NCBI RefSeq assembly: GCF_900240975.1 | Contig: NZ_LT968776.1 | Location: 1,054,001-1,118,000 of the forward strand | Reading direction: 5' to 3' | Length of the DNA stretch: 64,000 nucleotides | From: Mycobacterium sp. 4858 | GTDB lineage: Bacteria; Actinomycetota; Actinomycetes; Mycobacteriales; Mycobacteriaceae | Part shown: positions 1-10,194 of the stretch, piece after piece | Layout: each line of letters starts with the position of its first letter | Numbering within the stretch: the first letter of the stretch is position 1 | Translations under genes and position numbers: made by a program | Notes under the pieces: model-generated | Databases searched by the model: none | What the model was told of the DNA's origin: nothing | What the model saw: the letters and a program-made list of their open reading frames with translations, nothing else

Positions 1-419
1 ATGGTTGCGATCTCGGCATAGCGGGGCACCGGGACACCCAGGGCCTCCAGCCGCCGGCGCATCACCAGCTTGTCCTGGGCGTGGACCAGCGCCTGCGGCG
101 GCGGCGCCACGTTGACGCCCTCGGCGACCAGCTTCTCCAGCAGTTCGGCCGGCACGTGCTCGTGGTCGAACGTCAGCACGTGGGCCCCGGCCGCCACCCG
201 GCGCAGGTCCTCCAGATCGGTGTGCGAGCCGATCACGACGTCCGGGGTGACCTGCGCGGCCGGCTCGTCGGCGGCGGTGGCCAGCACCCGCAGCGTCTGC
301 CCCAGGGCGATCGCGGCCTGGTGGGTCATCCGGGCCAGTTGACCGCCGCCGACCATGGCGACCAACGGCGAGACTGCGGGGACGGCTCCGGGCGGGTGTG
401 TACTCGGCACGGCCATCAT
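1..419 (-). CDS. purK: N5-carboxyaminoimidazole ribonucleotide synthase PurK (N-terminal part)
   Basis: The reverse strand from 419 down to the window edge encodes about 139 residues with no stop. Near residues 20-30 it has the glycine-rich MVGGGQLARM segment typical of the PurK pre-ATP-grasp domain. It continues through DVVIGSHTDLEDL, TFDHEHVP and QDKLVMRRRLEALGVPVP, all PurK-like. PurK carboxylates aminoimidazole ribonucleotide at N5, using ATP and bicarbonate, in de novo purine synthesis. The ATP-grasp and C-terminal domains lie outside the window. Two ATG codons lie in tandem at 417-419 and 414-416. The gene diverges from the GtrA gene across 97 bp, as Rv3276c and Rv3277 do. Confidence 0.93.
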   Translation of the reverse strand, partial: MMAVPSTHPPGAVPAVSPLVAMVGGGQLARMTHQAAIALGQTLRVLATAADEPAAQVTPDVVIGSHTDLEDLRRVAAGAHVLTFDHEHVPAELLEKLVAEGVNVAPPPQALVHAQDKLVMRRRLEALGVPVPRYAEIAT

Positions 420-516
420 GGTGTCACGGCGCCGGCGGCGTGTTGACCGGCGGTGACGCCGAAATGTTATGTACGATTTTGCGTCGATTTTGTGTGCGTC
501 CGTAGACTGACGACTT

Positions 517-1176
517 GTGCCCTTCGCCGAAGCCGCAATCGAGCGTCTGCCCGGATTTATTCAGCCCTATTTGCTGCGCCACCACGAACTGATCAAATTC
601 GCCATCGTCGGCGGAACGACCTTCGTGATCGACTCGGCGATTTTCTATACCCTCAAGCTGACAATTCTGGACTACAAGCCGGTCACCGCGAAGGTCATCG
701 CCGGCATCGTTGCGGTCATCGCGTCCTACGTGTTGAACCGCGAATGGAGCTTCCGCGATCGCGGCGGCCGCGAACGTCACCACGAGGCGCTGCTGTTCTT
801 CGCGTTCAGCGGCGTGGGCGTGCTGCTGTCCATGGCGCCGCTGTGGTTCTCCAGCTACATCCTGCAGCTGCGGGAGCCGATGGTGTCGCTGACCGTGGAG
901 AACATTGCCGACTTCATCTCCGCCTACATCATCGGCAACCTGCTGCAGATGGCGTTCCGCTTCTGGGCGTTCCGGCGCTGGGTGTTCCCCGACGAGTACG
1001 CGCGCAACCCCGACAAGGCGCTGGAGTCCGCGCTGACCGCCGGCGGCATCGCCGAGATGCTCGAGGACGAGATCGAGGGCGGGAACGTCACGCTGCTGCG
1101 GGCCTGGCGCAACCGGGCCAGCCGGCTGACTCAGCTGGGCGACTCCTCCGAACCGAGGGTGTCGAAAACCTCGTGA
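517..1176 (+). CDS. GtrA family membrane protein
   Basis: Encodes 219 residues from a GTG start. After a short amphipathic N-terminus come four hydrophobic segments, at about residues 25-45, 55-75, 90-115 and 130-150, followed by a charged cytoplasmic tail. This is the GtrA/DPMS flippase-like fold. Family members are thought to help flip polyprenyl-linked sugars across the membrane for cell-envelope glycans; the substrate here is unknown. Position and sequence match Rv3277. Its 3' end overlaps the convergent PH-domain gene by 46 bp. Confidence 0.85.
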   Translation: MPFAEAAIERLPGFIQPYLLRHHELIKFAIVGGTTFVIDSAIFYTLKLTILDYKPVTAKVIAGIVAVIASYVLNREWSFRDRGGRERHHEALLFFAFSGVGVLLSMAPLWFSSYILQLREPMVSLTVENIADFISAYIIGNLLQMAFRFWAFRRWVFPDEYARNPDKALESALTAGGIAEMLEDEIEGGNVTLLRAWRNRASRLTQLGDSSEPRVSKTS

Positions 1177-1649
1177 TACAGCAGCGCGTGCACCTCGCGC
1201 AGCCGCGGAATGTCGTAGAACTCCAACGGATCTTGTGACGCCGATTCGATAATCAGCGTCCCGGTCCGAAACATCCGCTCGGTAATGCGGTCACGGAATT
1301 CCACGCTGTTGATCCGCGCCAGCGGGATATCGATCCCGGTGCGGGTCAGCACCCCGTGCCGAAACATCACCCGTCGATTCGTGACCACGAAATGTGTGGT
1401 CAGCCAGCTCAGGAACGGCCACAGCGTCAGCCAGCCGACGATCACCAGCCAGATGCCCCAGATGACGGCGTAGATGACGTTCTTGGCCGGCTGGCCCCAA
1501 TGCGTCGAGTTCAGGTAGCCGGACCCGAACGACGCCAGCGCGGTCGCCAGCAGGAGGGCCAGGACGGGCCAGATCAGCCGCTTCCAGTGCGGGTGGCGAT
1601 GGATGATCACCTGTTCGCCGGCGGCCAGGACGTTATCCGGGTAGCTCAC
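1131..1649 (-). CDS. PH domain-containing membrane protein (Rv3278c-like)
   Basis: Encodes 172 residues. A GTG start at 1649 gives the N-terminus SYPDNVLAAGEQVIIHRHPHW shared by mycobacterial orthologues; a longer frame from 1682 would run into birA and was not used. Two transmembrane helices, at about residues 25-45 and 60-85, precede a bacterial PH domain (bPH2) with the NRRVMFRHGVLTRTGIDIPL core. The function of these membrane-anchored PH proteins is not established. It starts 11 bp inside the 3' end of birA on the same strand, suggesting co-transcription and translational coupling with the biotin ligase gene. Confidence 0.82.
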   Translation of the reverse strand: MSYPDNVLAAGEQVIIHRHPHWKRLIWPVLALLLATALASFGSGYLNSTHWGQPAKNVIYAVIWGIWLVIVGWLTLWPFLSWLTTHFVVTNRRVMFRHGVLTRTGIDIPLARINSVEFRDRITERMFRTGTLIIESASQDPLEFYDIPRLREVHALLYHEVFDTLGSEESPS

Positions 1650-1659
1650 CTGGCGAAAG

Positions 1660-2472
1660 TTACCGCAAATGCACCACGTCACCGGCCGAAACGACGACGG
1701 TCTGTCCCCCGGTCTCGATGCACAGCCTGCCCTGGTCGTCGACGGCGCTCGCCATCCCGACGATTTCCTTGCCGCCGGGCACCTGCGCGCGCACGCGGTT
1801 GCCGATGGTCAGGCTGCGCGCCCGGTAGTCGGCCGCCAGCGCCCAGTCCGCCCCGCGCGCGGCGCGCCAGGCGACGATCCGCCGTCCGAGCTCTCTCAGC
1901 AGCCCGCACACCAGCCGCGTGCGGTCGGGCGCCGGCACGCCCAGGTCGAGCAGCGAGGTGGCCCCGTCGATGCCGCCCGGAGCCTCGAAGACGTTGAGCC
2001 CCAGGCCGATCACCACCACCGGCTTCGCCACCTCGGCCAGGATGCCGGCCAGCTTGCCCGGCGCATCGGGGGGTCCGGCCAGGACGTCGTTGGGCCACTT
2101 GAGCCCCACCCGAACCCCGTCGAGCAGCGGGGCGAGCGTGTCGACCACCGCCACCCCGGTGGCCAGGGGCAGCCAGCCCCACCCGGCGGTCGGCACGTCG
2201 ACGATGCTGACGCCCACCGACATCGTGATCTGCGTCCGCGGGGTGGCCGACCAGCCGCGGCCGTGCCGCCCGCGGCCGGCGGTCTGGTGCTCGGCGATCA
2301 GCACGGCGCCCGCCACGTCGGTCCCCGACGTCGCCTGCGCGAGCAGGTCGGCGTTGGTGGAGCCGGTCTGCTCGACGACGTCGAGCCGGCGCCAGCCGAG
2401 CCCGGTGCCGATCAGCTCGGCTCGTAATGCGGTCTCGTCCAACGGTGCTGGGAGCTGGTCTCGGTCTGTCAC
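1660..2472 (-). CDS. birA: Biotin--[acetyl-CoA-carboxylase] ligase BirA
   Basis: Encodes 270 residues from a GTG start at 2472. The ligase core is clear: QTAGRGRHGRGW around residues 75-87 (the biotinyl-AMP binding loop), then LKWPNDVL with the conserved Lys, and a C-terminal SH3-like domain ending in GDVVHLR. BirA attaches biotin to carrier lysines, the obvious client here being AccA3 encoded about 6 kb away. It has no N-terminal helix-turn-helix, so it is a monofunctional ligase rather than a BirA repressor. A much longer frame continues upstream but runs antisense-like through the flavoprotein gene and was rejected. Confidence 0.93.
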   Translation of the reverse strand: MTDRDQLPAPLDETALRAELIGTGLGWRRLDVVEQTGSTNADLLAQATSGTDVAGAVLIAEHQTAGRGRHGRGWSATPRTQITMSVGVSIVDVPTAGWGWLPLATGVAVVDTLAPLLDGVRVGLKWPNDVLAGPPDAPGKLAGILAEVAKPVVVIGLGLNVFEAPGGIDGATSLLDLGVPAPDRTRLVCGLLRELGRRIVAWRAARGADWALAADYRARSLTIGNRVRAQVPGGKEIVGMASAVDDQGRLCIETGGQTVVVSAGDVVHLR

Positions 2473-2489
2473 TGGACCCAGCCTAGAAC

Positions 2490-4079
2490 TCAGCGGCCCC
2501 GGCGGCTCGTGGCGTCGAGCATGTCCAGGACGGCCAGGTGACTGAACAGCATGCTGGTTCCGATCGGGTTGCCGCCGCCGGGATAGGCGGTGCCGCTGGG
2601 CGCGGCCATCGTGTTGCCGGCGGCGTACAAACCGGGGATGGGGTTGCCGGACGTGTCGAGCACCCGGGCGGCGGTGTCGGTGCGCAGGCCGCCCTTGGTG
2701 CCCAGGTCCGAAATGCCGAAAGCCGCGGCGTGATACGGCGGGCGATCGATGGGCACCAGGGGCGAGGCGCCCCCCGAGAACGCGCGTTCGAAAGCCTCGT
2801 CGCCCCTGCCGAAGTCCTCGTCGACGCCGGACGCGGCGAAGCCGTTGAACCGGGCCACCGTTACCGCCAGCTGCCGACCGGGGACACCGATCTTGTCGGC
2901 CAGCTCGTCCAGGGTGTCCGCGGAGTGCCACAGGCCGGCCGCGACGTAGCGCTCCGTCTCGACGATGGAGACGTTGGCCGCCTTCACCGGCGGCACCTCG
3001 CCCTCCCTATCGTCGTAGATCATCCAGTACGGCAACGTGATTGACCCGTCCCGCAGTTGCTCGATGATCTCGCGGCCGACCCGGTCGTAGGCCCGGGACT
3101 CGTTGACGAACCGGTTGCCGTCCTGGTTGACGAAGATGCCGCCGGTGAACCACAGCGCGAATGCCGAGCGGCCGTCGGGATGCGTCATGCCGGGCGACCA
3201 CCACGCCTGGTCCAGCAGGTCGGTGTCGGCGCCCGCGGCGATGCCGGCCTGCAGCGCCAGGCCGCGACTTCCCGGGCCACCCATGGTGTCTCGTGCGTCG
3301 CCCGGCACCCCGTATCTGCGCCGCAACTCCTCGTTGTTCTCGAAACCGCCGGCGGCCAGCAGCACCCCGAGCCGGCTCCGGATCGCGCGGCGCTCACCGT
3401 GACTCTCGACGATCGCGCCCGTCACCCGCCCTTCTGGCCCGTCGGACATCACCAACTCGACCAGGGCGGTGTCGCGCCGCAGCGACGCCGTCGGGTACTG
3501 CGCAATCGCCTTGAGGAACCGCGCGATCAGCGCGCGTCCCCCGAGGTAGTAGTCGGAGGGCGGTGCCGCGCCGAGCCAGTCGGTGTCCAGCGGCCCGCGG
3601 ATCGCCTCGCGCAGTTCGGGGGCGGCGGCCACCTTCCAGGGCTTCGCGGCGATGTGGCGCTGGCCGTCCAGCCGCGCCTTCGGCGCCTTGCCGTAGTAGT
3701 CCGGCCAGGGCAACGGCACGAACTTCAGCAGGGGGTCGGCCTCCAGGTACTCGATCAGCCCGGCGCCGCCGCGGACGTAGGTGTCCTGCAGTTCGCGGGG
3801 GGTGCGGTCACCGACCACGGCGTGGTAATAGGTGAGCGCGTCCTCGATGGTGTCGTCAACACCGGCCCGCACGAGCACCGGGTTGCACGGGAACCAGACG
3901 CCGCCCCCACCCGAGTAGGCGGTGGTCCCGCCGAATTTCGACGTCGCCTCCACCAGCAACACGTCCAGACCCTCGCGCGCCGCGGTGTAGGCACCGGTGA
4001 CCCCGCCACCGCCCGATCCCGCGACCAGCACATCGCATTCGGCCGCCCAGTCCGCAGTTCCCACCGGGCGGGCGTCCAT
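2490..4079 (-). CDS. FAD-dependent dehydrogenase, KstD / fumarate reductase flavoprotein type
   Basis: Encodes 529 residues. The N-terminal Rossmann motif [17 protein letters not shown] at residues 21-37 and the [12 protein letters not shown] segment mark an FAD-binding_2 protein. The C-terminal end has [20 protein letters not shown], with the Tyr-Pro-Gly-x-Gly pattern seen at the active site of 3-ketosteroid dehydrogenases. It probably dehydrogenates a ring ketone such as a 3-oxosteroid, but the substrate is inferred only. M. tuberculosis has no such gene between birA and accD5, so it is an insertion or a lineage-specific retention. It diverges from accD5 over only 35 bp. Confidence 0.8.
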   Translation of the reverse strand: MDARPVGTADWAAECDVLVAGSGGGGVTGAYTAAREGLDVLLVEATSKFGGTTAYSGGGGVWFPCNPVLVRAGVDDTIEDALTYYHAVVGDRTPRELQDTYVRGGAGLIEYLEADPLLKFVPLPWPDYYGKAPKARLDGQRHIAAKPWKVAAAPELREAIRGPLDTDWLGAAPPSDYYLGGRALIARFLKAIAQYPTASLRRDTALVELVMSDGPEGRVTGAIVESHGERRAIRSRLGVLLAAGGFENNEELRRRYGVPGDARDTMGGPGSRGLALQAGIAAGADTDLLDQAWWSPGMTHPDGRSAFALWFTGGIFVNQDGNRFVNESRAYDRVGREIIEQLRDGSITLPYWMIYDDREGEVPPVKAANVSIVETERYVAAGLWHSADTLDELADKIGVPGRQLAVTVARFNGFAASGVDEDFGRGDEAFERAFSGGASPLVPIDRPPYHAAAFGISDLGTKGGLRTDTAARVLDTSGNPIPGLYAAGNTMAAPSGTAYPGGGNPIGTSMLFSHLAVLDMLDATSRRGR

Positions 4080-4114
4080 CAGCGGAGACTACCGCGCCGC
4101 TAAGCTCGACTCCC

Positions 4115-5755
4115 ATGACAAGCGTTACCGACCACACCGCGGAGCCCGCAGCCGAGCACACCATCGACATCCACACCACGGCAGGCAAGCTCGCCGAGCT
4201 GCACAAGCGCCGGGAAGAGTCGCTGCACCCGGTGGGCGAAGAGGCCGTCGACAAGGTGCACGCCAAGGGCAAGCTGACCGCCCGCGAGCGTATCCTGGCG
4301 CTGCTTGACGAGGACTCGTTCGTCGAGCTCGACGCGCTGGCGCGGCACCGCAGCAAGAACTTCGGCATGGAGAACAACCGCCCGCTCGGCGACGGTGTGA
4401 TCACCGGTTACGGCACCATCGACGGCCGCGACGTGTGCATCTTCAGCCAGGACGCCACGGTGTTCGGCGGCAGCCTCGGCGAGGTCTACGGCGAAAAGAT
4501 CGTCAAGGTCCAGGAGCTGGCGCTCAAGACCGGCCGCCCGCTGATCGGCATCAACGACGGCGCCGGGGCGCGGATCCAGGAGGGCGTCGTCTCGCTCGGC
4601 CTGTACAGCAAGATCTTCCGCAACAACATCCTGGCCTCCGGCGTGATCCCGCAGATCTCGCTGATCATGGGCGCCGCGGCCGGTGGGCACGTCTACTCCC
4701 CCGCCCTGACCGACTTCGTGGTGATGGTCGACCAGACCAGCCAGATGTTCATCACCGGGCCCGACGTCATCAAGACCGTCACCGGTGAGGACGTCACGAT
4801 GGAGGAGCTCGGCGGCGCGCACACCCACATGGCCAAGTCGGGCACCCTGCACTACGTCGCCTCCGGCGAGCAGGACGCCTTCGACTGGGTGCGCGACCTG
4901 CTGAGCTACCTGCCGCCCAACAACGCCACCGACGCGCCGCGCTACGCCGAGCCCGTCCCCGAGGGCGCGATCGAGGACAACCTCACCGAGGAGGACCTCG
5001 AGCTGGACACGCTGATCCCGGACTCGGCCAACCAGCCCTACGACATGCACGAGGTGATCACCCGCATCCTCGACGACGACGAGTTCCTGGAAATCCAGAA
5101 CGGCTACGCCACCAACATCATCGTCGGGTTCGGCCGCATCGAGGGCCGGCCGGTGGGCATCGTGGCCAACCAGCCCACCCAGTTCGCCGGCTGCCTGGAC
5201 ATCAACGCCTCGGAGAAGGCGGCGCGGTTCGTGCGGACCTGCGACTGCTTCAACATCCCGATCATCATGCTGGTGGACGTCCCGGGCTTCCTGCCGGGCA
5301 CGGGCCAGGAATACAACGGCATCATCCGGCGCGGCGCCAAGCTGCTGTTCGCCTACGGCGAGGCCACGGTTCCGAAGATCACCGTCATCACCCGCAAGGC
5401 CTACGGCGGCGCGTACTGCGTCATGGGCTCCAAGGACATGGGCTGCGACGTCAACATCGCCTGGCCGACCGCGCAGATCGCGGTGATGGGCGCCTCCGGG
5501 GCCGTCGGCTTCGTCTACCGCAAGCAGCTGGCCGAGGCGGCCAAGGAGGGCAAGGACGTCGACGCGCTGCGGCTCGAGCTGCAGCAGGAGTACGAGGACA
5601 CGCTGGTCAACCCGTACGTCGCCGCCGAGCGGGGCTACGTCGACGCGGTGATCCCGCCCTCGCACACCCGCGGCTACATCGGCACGGCGCTGCGGCTGCT
5701 GGAACGCAAGATCTCACACCTGCCCCCCAAGAAGCACGGGAACATCCCGCTGTGA
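4115..5755 (+). CDS. accD5: Propionyl/acyl-CoA carboxylase beta subunit AccD5
   Basis: Encodes 546 residues, the usual length, with both carboxyltransferase halves. The first is marked by [13 protein letters not shown] and the acyl-CoA-binding glycine-rich loop [13 protein letters not shown], the second by [12 protein letters not shown] and [12 protein letters not shown]. AccD5 transfers the carboxyl group from biotin on AccA3 to propionyl-CoA, giving methylmalonyl-CoA for methyl-branched lipid synthesis. It is followed by accE5 with a GTGA overlap. Only 35 bp separate its ATG from the divergent flavoprotein gene, so its promoter must be very compact. Confidence 0.96.
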   Translation: MTSVTDHTAEPAAEHTIDIHTTAGKLAELHKRREESLHPVGEEAVDKVHAKGKLTARERILALLDEDSFVELDALARHRSKNFGMENNRPLGDGVITGYGTIDGRDVCIFSQDATVFGGSLGEVYGEKIVKVQELALKTGRPLIGINDGAGARIQEGVVSLGLYSKIFRNNILASGVIPQISLIMGAAAGGHVYSPALTDFVVMVDQTSQMFITGPDVIKTVTGEDVTMEELGGAHTHMAKSGTLHYVASGEQDAFDWVRDLLSYLPPNNATDAPRYAEPVPEGAIEDNLTEEDLELDTLIPDSANQPYDMHEVITRILDDDEFLEIQNGYATNIIVGFGRIEGRPVGIVANQPTQFAGCLDINASEKAARFVRTCDCFNIPIIMLVDVPGFLPGTGQEYNGIIRRGAKLLFAYGEATVPKITVITRKAYGGAYCVMGSKDMGCDVNIAWPTAQIAVMGASGAVGFVYRKQLAEAAKEGKDVDALRLELQQEYEDTLVNPYVAAERGYVDAVIPPSHTRGYIGTALRLLERKISHLPPKKHGNIPL

Positions 5756-5796
5756 GCGAGGAAGCCGTGAGCGAGGAAGCCGTGAGCGACGAGGCC
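5752..5796 (+). repeat. Three tandem 15-bp units in the accE5 N-terminus
   Basis: Units at 5752-5766, 5767-5781 and 5782-5796. The first two are identical (GTGAGCGAGGAAGCC) and the third differs at two positions. They encode repeated SEEAV-like residues, and each unit supplies its own GTG codon. Copy number could vary between strains by slipped-strand mispairing without breaking the frame. Confidence 0.9.
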
Positions 5797-6015
5797 GCAC
5801 AGCCGCACGAGCCGCACATCCACATCGTCAAGGGACACCCCACCGACGAGGAGCTGGCCGCGCTGGTCACCGCGCTCGGCCTGGTGGGCGGCGGTGCCCC
5901 CGCGCCCACCGAGCCCGAGCCCACCCGCTGGGGGCTGCCGGTGGACCGGCTGCGGTTTGCGATGTCGAACTACCAGCGGCTCACCATGCAGCAGATGACG
6001 CACATGAAGCGTTGA
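5752..6015 (+). CDS. accE5: Acyl-CoA carboxylase epsilon subunit AccE5
   Basis: Encodes 87 residues from a GTG that overlaps the accD5 stop codon (GTGA). The conserved epsilon-subunit segment [21 protein letters not shown] lies at residues 19-39, followed by a Pro-rich linker and [10 protein letters not shown]. AccE5 binds the beta subunit and stimulates AccA3-AccD5 activity. The first 15 residues come from a 15-bp tandem repeat in which every unit begins with GTG, so the true start could be any of three codons. It overlaps maf by 4 bp (TTGA). Confidence 0.92.
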   Translation: MSEEAVSEEAVSDEAAQPHEPHIHIVKGHPTDEELAALVTALGLVGGGAPAPTEPEPTRWGLPVDRLRFAMSNYQRLTMQQMTHMKR

Positions 6016-6659
6016 CCCGCCTGGTCCTCGGGTCGGCCTCGCCGGGCCGCCTGAAGGTGCTGCGGCAGGCCGGCGTCGATCCGCTGGTCGTGGTTTCCGG
6101 TGTGGACGAGGACGCCCTCATCGCCGGGCTGGGGCCCGGCGCCGCGCCGGGCGAGGTGGTGTGCGCGCTGGCGGCCGCCAAGGCCGAACGCGTGGCGGGC
6201 GAGCTGGACGGGGCCGTCGCGGCGGATTGCGTTGTCCTGGGCTGTGATTCGATGCTGCACCTGGACGGTGAGCTGTGCGGCAAGCCCGGCTCGGCCGACG
6301 CCGCGATGGCCCAGTGGCGCGGCATGGCCGGCCGGGCCGGCCGGCTGCACACCGGGCACTGCCTGCTGCGGCTGAGCGACGGGGCCGTCATCGGCCGCGA
6401 AGCGCAATCAGCCTGCACCACAGTGCGTTTCGCCGATCTCTCCGACGCGGACCTGCGGGCCTACGTCGCCAGCGGCGAACCGCTGCAGGTGGCCGGCGGG
6501 TTCACGCTCGACGGGCTGGGCGGCTGGTTCGTCGACGGGATCGACGGCGACCCGTCGAACGTGATCGGCGTGAGCCTGCCGCTGCTGCGGTCGATGTTGC
6601 AGCGGGCGGGGCTCTCGGTGAGCGCGCTGTGGGCACCACCAACTGATCTCGAGACTTGA
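6012..6659 (+). CDS. maf: Maf-like nucleoside triphosphate pyrophosphatase
   Basis: Encodes 215 residues from a TTG that overlaps the accE5 stop (TTGA). It opens with [14 protein letters not shown], the Maf signature SASPxR, and contains the [15 protein letters not shown] core and a C-terminal VIGVSLPLL segment. Maf proteins hydrolyse non-canonical or modified nucleoside triphosphates to monophosphates and are linked to septum control. It is the last gene of the accD5-accE5-maf unit; a strong hairpin begins at its stop codon. Same place as Rv3282. Confidence 0.9.
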   Translation: MTRLVLGSASPGRLKVLRQAGVDPLVVVSGVDEDALIAGLGPGAAPGEVVCALAAAKAERVAGELDGAVAADCVVLGCDSMLHLDGELCGKPGSADAAMAQWRGMAGRAGRLHTGHCLLRLSDGAVIGREAQSACTTVRFADLSDADLRAYVASGEPLQVAGGFTLDGLGGWFVDGIDGDPSNVIGVSLPLLRSMLQRAGLSVSALWAPPTDLET

Positions 6660-6701
6660 ATCATGGCGACCCGCCGCGGCGTGTCGTCGCCATGACTTAA
6701 G
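6655..6701 (+). terminator. Hairpin at the end of the accD5-accE5-maf operon
   Basis: Arms at 6655-6670 and 6686-6701 are complementary at 14 of 16 positions, with a perfect inner 10 bp (TCATGGCGAC / GTCGCCATGA) and a 15-nt GC-rich loop. The left arm overlaps the maf stop codon. No T-run follows, as is common for mycobacterial terminators. A role in termination is inferred. Confidence 0.6.
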
Positions 6702-6759
6702 TGTCGCGGTAGGCAGCGGCCGTGAGTGGCCTCACACCCCTGACGGTAGGCTCGGTTGC

Positions 6760-7665
6760 GTGGCATTACCCCCCGATCCGAGCCCGACGCTGAGCGACTA
6801 CGCACACCCCGAACGGCTGGTCACGGCCGACTGGGTCTCCGCCCACCTGGGCGCCCCCGGCCTGGTGATCGTCGAATCCGACGAGGACGTCTTGCTCTAC
6901 GACGTCGGCCATGTCCCGGGCGCCGTCAAGATCGACTGGCACACCGACCTCAACGACCCCAGGGTCCGCGACTACATCAACGGCGAGCAGTTCGCGGAGT
7001 TGATGGACCGCAAGGGCATCTCGCGCGACGACACCGTGGTGATCTACGGCGACAAGAGCAACTGGTGGGCCGCCTACGCGCTGTGGGTGTTCACGTTGTT
7101 CGGCCACCCGGACGTGCGCCTGCTCAACGGCGGTCGCGACCTGTGGCTCCGGGAAGGCCGGGACGTGACGCTGGACGTGCCGACCAAAACCTCCACCGGC
7201 TACCCCGTCGTCGCCCGCAACGACGAACCCATCCGGGCCTTCAAGGACGACGTGCTGGCCATCCTGGGCACCCAACCGCTGATCGACGTGCGCTCGCCCG
7301 ACGAGTACACCGGCAAGCGCACCCACATGCCCGACTACCCCGAGGAAGGCGTGCTGCGCGGCGGTCACATCCCCACGGCCCGGTCCATCCCGTGGGCCAA
7401 GGCCGTCGACGAGAGCGGGCGATTCCGCAGCCGCGAGGAGCTCGAGGAGCTCTACGACTTCATCACCCCCGACGACAAGACCGTCGTGTACTGCCGCATC
7501 GGTGAGCGGTCCAGCCACACCTGGTTCGTGCTCACCTACCTGCTGGGCAAGCCCGGGGTGCGCAACTACGACGGATCGTGGACGGAGTGGGGCAACACCG
7601 TGCGCACGCCGATCGTCGGGGGCGAAGAGCCGGGACAGGCGCCGGGGGATGTTCCCGCCCGATGA
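6760..7665 (+). CDS. sseA: Thiosulfate sulfurtransferase (rhodanese) SseA
   Basis: Encodes 301 residues from a GTG start, with two rhodanese domains. The N-terminal domain (about residues 20-140) is catalytically silent. The C-terminal domain carries Cys245 in the loop YCRIGERSS, the form seen in actinobacterial SseA enzymes. It moves sulfane sulfur from thiosulfate or 3-mercaptopyruvate to an acceptor. It overlaps the SufE-like gene by ATGA, so the two are made together; the SufE-like partner may accept the persulfide sulfur (inference). Matches Rv3283. Confidence 0.93.
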   Translation: MALPPDPSPTLSDYAHPERLVTADWVSAHLGAPGLVIVESDEDVLLYDVGHVPGAVKIDWHTDLNDPRVRDYINGEQFAELMDRKGISRDDTVVIYGDKSNWWAAYALWVFTLFGHPDVRLLNGGRDLWLREGRDVTLDVPTKTSTGYPVVARNDEPIRAFKDDVLAILGTQPLIDVRSPDEYTGKRTHMPDYPEEGVLRGGHIPTARSIPWAKAVDESGRFRSREELEELYDFITPDDKTVVYCRIGERSSHTWFVLTYLLGKPGVRNYDGSWTEWGNTVRTPIVGGEEPGQAPGDVPAR

Positions 7666-8099
7666 CCCTGCCCGCCCCGCTGGCTGAGGTGGTGTCCGAC
7701 TTCGCCGAGGTCGAGGGCCAGGACAAGCTGGCGCTGCTGCTGGAATTCGCGAACGAACTGCCCGCCCTGCCCGCCGAATTGGAGGAGCGGGCCATGGAGC
7801 CGGTGCCCGAGTGCCAGACGCCGCTGTTCCTCCACGTCGACGCCCGCGACCCGAACCGGGTGCGGTTGCATTTCAGCGCGCCCGCCGAGGCGCCGACCAC
7901 CCGAGGGTTCGCCGCGATCCTGGCCGCCGGTCTCGACGAGCAGCCCGCGGCCGACATTCTGGCGGTCCCCGAGGACTTCTACACCGACCTCGGGTTGGCC
8001 GCTCTGATCAGCCCGTTGCGGTTGCGCGGCATGTCGGCGATGCTCGCCCGCATCAAGCGGCGGCTGCGCGAGTCCGGTCAAAATACCGGCACCGCCTGA
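7662..8099 (+). CDS. SufE-like sulfur acceptor protein
   Basis: Encodes 145 residues from an ATG that overlaps the sseA stop codon. Cys51, in the segment [10 protein letters not shown], sits where the sulfur-accepting Cys of SufE is found, and the rest fits the SufE/NifU-like fold, including [20 protein letters not shown] and [13 protein letters not shown]. SufE proteins accept persulfide sulfur and pass it on for Fe-S assembly or other uses. Here the donor may be SseA instead of a SufS desulfurase. Equivalent to Rv3284. Confidence 0.88.
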   Translation: MTLPAPLAEVVSDFAEVEGQDKLALLLEFANELPALPAELEERAMEPVPECQTPLFLHVDARDPNRVRLHFSAPAEAPTTRGFAAILAAGLDEQPAADILAVPEDFYTDLGLAALISPLRLRGMSAMLARIKRRLRESGQNTGTA

Positions 8100-8208
8100 T
8101 CGGCCTGACGGCGCGGCGCTTAGACTTCCCGGGAGTTGTAAGAAACTCTCTTAAAGAAGCCCACGGCGGAAAACACGTCCGCTTGAGATATGCCAAACAG
8201 GAGGCGCA

Positions 8209-10002
8209 GTGGCTAGTCACGCCAGCTCGAGGATCTCCAAAGTGCTTGTCGCCAACCGCGGCGAGATCGCTGTCCGGGTGATCCGGGCGGCCCGCGACGC
8301 GGGCCTGTCCAGCGTGGCGGTGTACGCCGAGCCCGACGCCGACGCGCCGCACGTGCGCCTCGCCGACGAGGCGTTCGCCCTGGGCGGCCAGACCTCCGCG
8401 GAGTCCTACCTCGACTTCGGCAAGCTGCTCGACGCGGCGGCCAAGTCGGGCGCCAACGCCGTGCACCCCGGCTACGGCTTCCTCTCGGAGAACGCCGATT
8501 TCGCGCAGGCGGTCATCGACGCCGGGCTGATCTGGATCGGTCCCAGCCCGCAGTCGATCCGCGACCTCGGTGACAAGGTCACCGCCCGCCACATCGCCGC
8601 CCGCGCCCAGGCTCCCCTGGTGCCCGGCACCCCCGACCCCGTCAAGGACGCCGACGAGGTGGTCGCCTTCGCCGAGGAGTACGGCGTGCCGATCGCCATC
8701 AAGGCGGCCTTCGGCGGCGGCGGCCGCGGCATGAAGGTCGCGCGCACCATCGAAGAGATCCCGCACCTGTACGAGTCGGCGGTCCGCGAAGCCGTCGCCG
8801 CCTTCGGCCGCGGCGAGTGCTTCGTGGAGCGTTACCTGGACAAGCCGCGCCACGTCGAGGCGCAGGTGATCGCCGACCAGCACGGCAACGTCATCGTGGC
8901 CGGCACCCGTGACTGCTCGCTGCAGCGCCGCTTCCAGAAGCTGGTCGAGGAGGCGCCCGCGCCGTTCCTCACCGACGCACAGCGCAAGGAGATCCACGAG
9001 TCGGCCAAGCGCATCTGCAAGGAGGCGCACTACTACGGCGCCGGGACGGTCGAGTACCTGGTCGGCCAGGACGGCTTGATCTCGTTCCTGGAGGTCAACA
9101 CCCGCCTGCAGGTCGAGCACCCGGTCACCGAGGAGACCGCAGGCATCGACCTGGTGTTGCAGCAGTTCAAGATCGCCAACGGGGAAAAGCTGGACCTCAC
9201 CGAGGACCCCACGCCGCGCGGTCACGCCATCGAGTTCCGGATCAACGGAGAGGACGCCGGCCGCGGCTTCCTGCCCGCGCCCGGCCCGGTCACCCGCTAC
9301 GACACCCCCAGCGGGCCCGGCGTACGGCTGGACTCCGGCGTCGAGGCCGGCTCGGTGATCGGCGGCCAGTTCGACTCGATGCTGGCCAAGCTCATCGTCC
9401 ACGGCGCCACCCGCGAAGAGGCCCTGGCCCGCGCGCGGCGCGCCCTTTCTGAATTCCACGTCGAAGGGCTGGCCACCGTCATCCCGTTCCACCGCGCCGT
9501 GGTGTCCGACCCCGCCTTCATCGGCGACGGCGAGAGGTTCTCGGTGCACACGCGCTGGATCGAGACCGAGTGGAACAACACGATCGAGCCCTTCACCGGT
9601 GGCGAGCCCCTGGACGAGGAGGACGCCCGGCCGCGTCAGAAGGTGGTTGTGGAGGTCGGCGGCCGCCGCCTGGAGGTCTCACTGCCCGGTGACCTGGCGC
9701 TGTCGAACGGTTCCGCCGGCGAGGCCGGTGTCGTCCGCAAGAAGCCCAAGCCGCGCAAGCGCGGGGCGCACGGCGGCGCCGCCGCCTCCGGTGACGCGGT
9801 GACCGCGCCCATGCAGGGCACCGTGGTCAAGGTCGCGGTCGAGGAGGGGCAGGAAGTCGTCGTCGGCGAGCTGGTGGTGGTCCTGGAGGCGATGAAGATG
9901 GAGAACCCGGTCACCGCGCACAAGGACGGCGTGATCACCGGACTCGCGGTCGAGGCCGGCGTCGCCATCACCCAGGGCACGGTGCTCGCCGAGATCAAAT
10001 AG
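8209..10002 (+). CDS. accA3: Biotin carboxylase / biotin carrier alpha subunit AccA3
   Basis: Encodes 597 residues from a GTG start behind a strong ribosome site (AGGAGG at about 8199-8204). The biotin carboxylase domain has [17 protein letters not shown] at the N-terminus and the ATP-grasp loop FGGGGRGMK near residues 170-178. The C-terminal carrier domain carries the biotinyl lysine Lys563 within EAMKMENP. AccA3 supplies carboxybiotin to several AccD partners, including AccD4, AccD5 and AccD6. The 109 bp before it separates it from sseA-sufE, so it has its own promoter. A hairpin at the stop probably ends the transcript. Confidence 0.97.
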   Translation: MASHASSRISKVLVANRGEIAVRVIRAARDAGLSSVAVYAEPDADAPHVRLADEAFALGGQTSAESYLDFGKLLDAAAKSGANAVHPGYGFLSENADFAQAVIDAGLIWIGPSPQSIRDLGDKVTARHIAARAQAPLVPGTPDPVKDADEVVAFAEEYGVPIAIKAAFGGGGRGMKVARTIEEIPHLYESAVREAVAAFGRGECFVERYLDKPRHVEAQVIADQHGNVIVAGTRDCSLQRRFQKLVEEAPAPFLTDAQRKEIHESAKRICKEAHYYGAGTVEYLVGQDGLISFLEVNTRLQVEHPVTEETAGIDLVLQQFKIANGEKLDLTEDPTPRGHAIEFRINGEDAGRGFLPAPGPVTRYDTPSGPGVRLDSGVEAGSVIGGQFDSMLAKLIVHGATREEALARARRALSEFHVEGLATVIPFHRAVVSDPAFIGDGERFSVHTRWIETEWNNTIEPFTGGEPLDEEDARPRQKVVVEVGGRRLEVSLPGDLALSNGSAGEAGVVRKKPKPRKRGAHGGAAASGDAVTAPMQGTVVKVAVEEGQEVVVGELVVVLEAMKMENPVTAHKDGVITGLAVEAGVAITQGTVLAEIK

Positions 10003-10019
10003 GGCCGCCGGACCCTATT
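9998..10019 (+). terminator. Short hairpin at the accA3 stop codon
   Basis: Perfect 7-bp arms AATAGGG (9998-10004) and CCCTATT (10013-10019) enclose 8 nt; the left arm contains the TAG stop. A plausible terminator between accA3 and the STAS gene, but the stem is short. Confidence 0.45.
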
Positions 10020-10030
10020 CGTGGGAAACA

Positions 10031-10057
10031 GTTGTCGACCCGGTCCGGCCCGGGTAG
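10031..10057 (+). promoter_or_regulatory. SigF-like promoter ahead of the STAS gene
   Basis: GTTG at 10031-10034 and GGGTAG at 10052-10057 are spaced by 17 nt. This resembles the mycobacterial SigF consensus GTTT-N(15-17)-GGGTAT. It lies about 140 bp before the anti-anti-sigma gene, which suggests that SigF activates its own antagonist-of-antagonist. Inferred from motif only. Confidence 0.4.
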
Positions 10058-10194
10058 CGTTCGGGGCAGGTTGAGTTCACAGCCGTGCGGATCAGGTCAA
10101 CGGGGCGCGGGGAAGATGAACTCTCTGCACTTTTCGCTTCAGCCGACGCTTGACGCGGTCCGCAGCACATCCTCCTCTATGGATGGAGTCAGTA

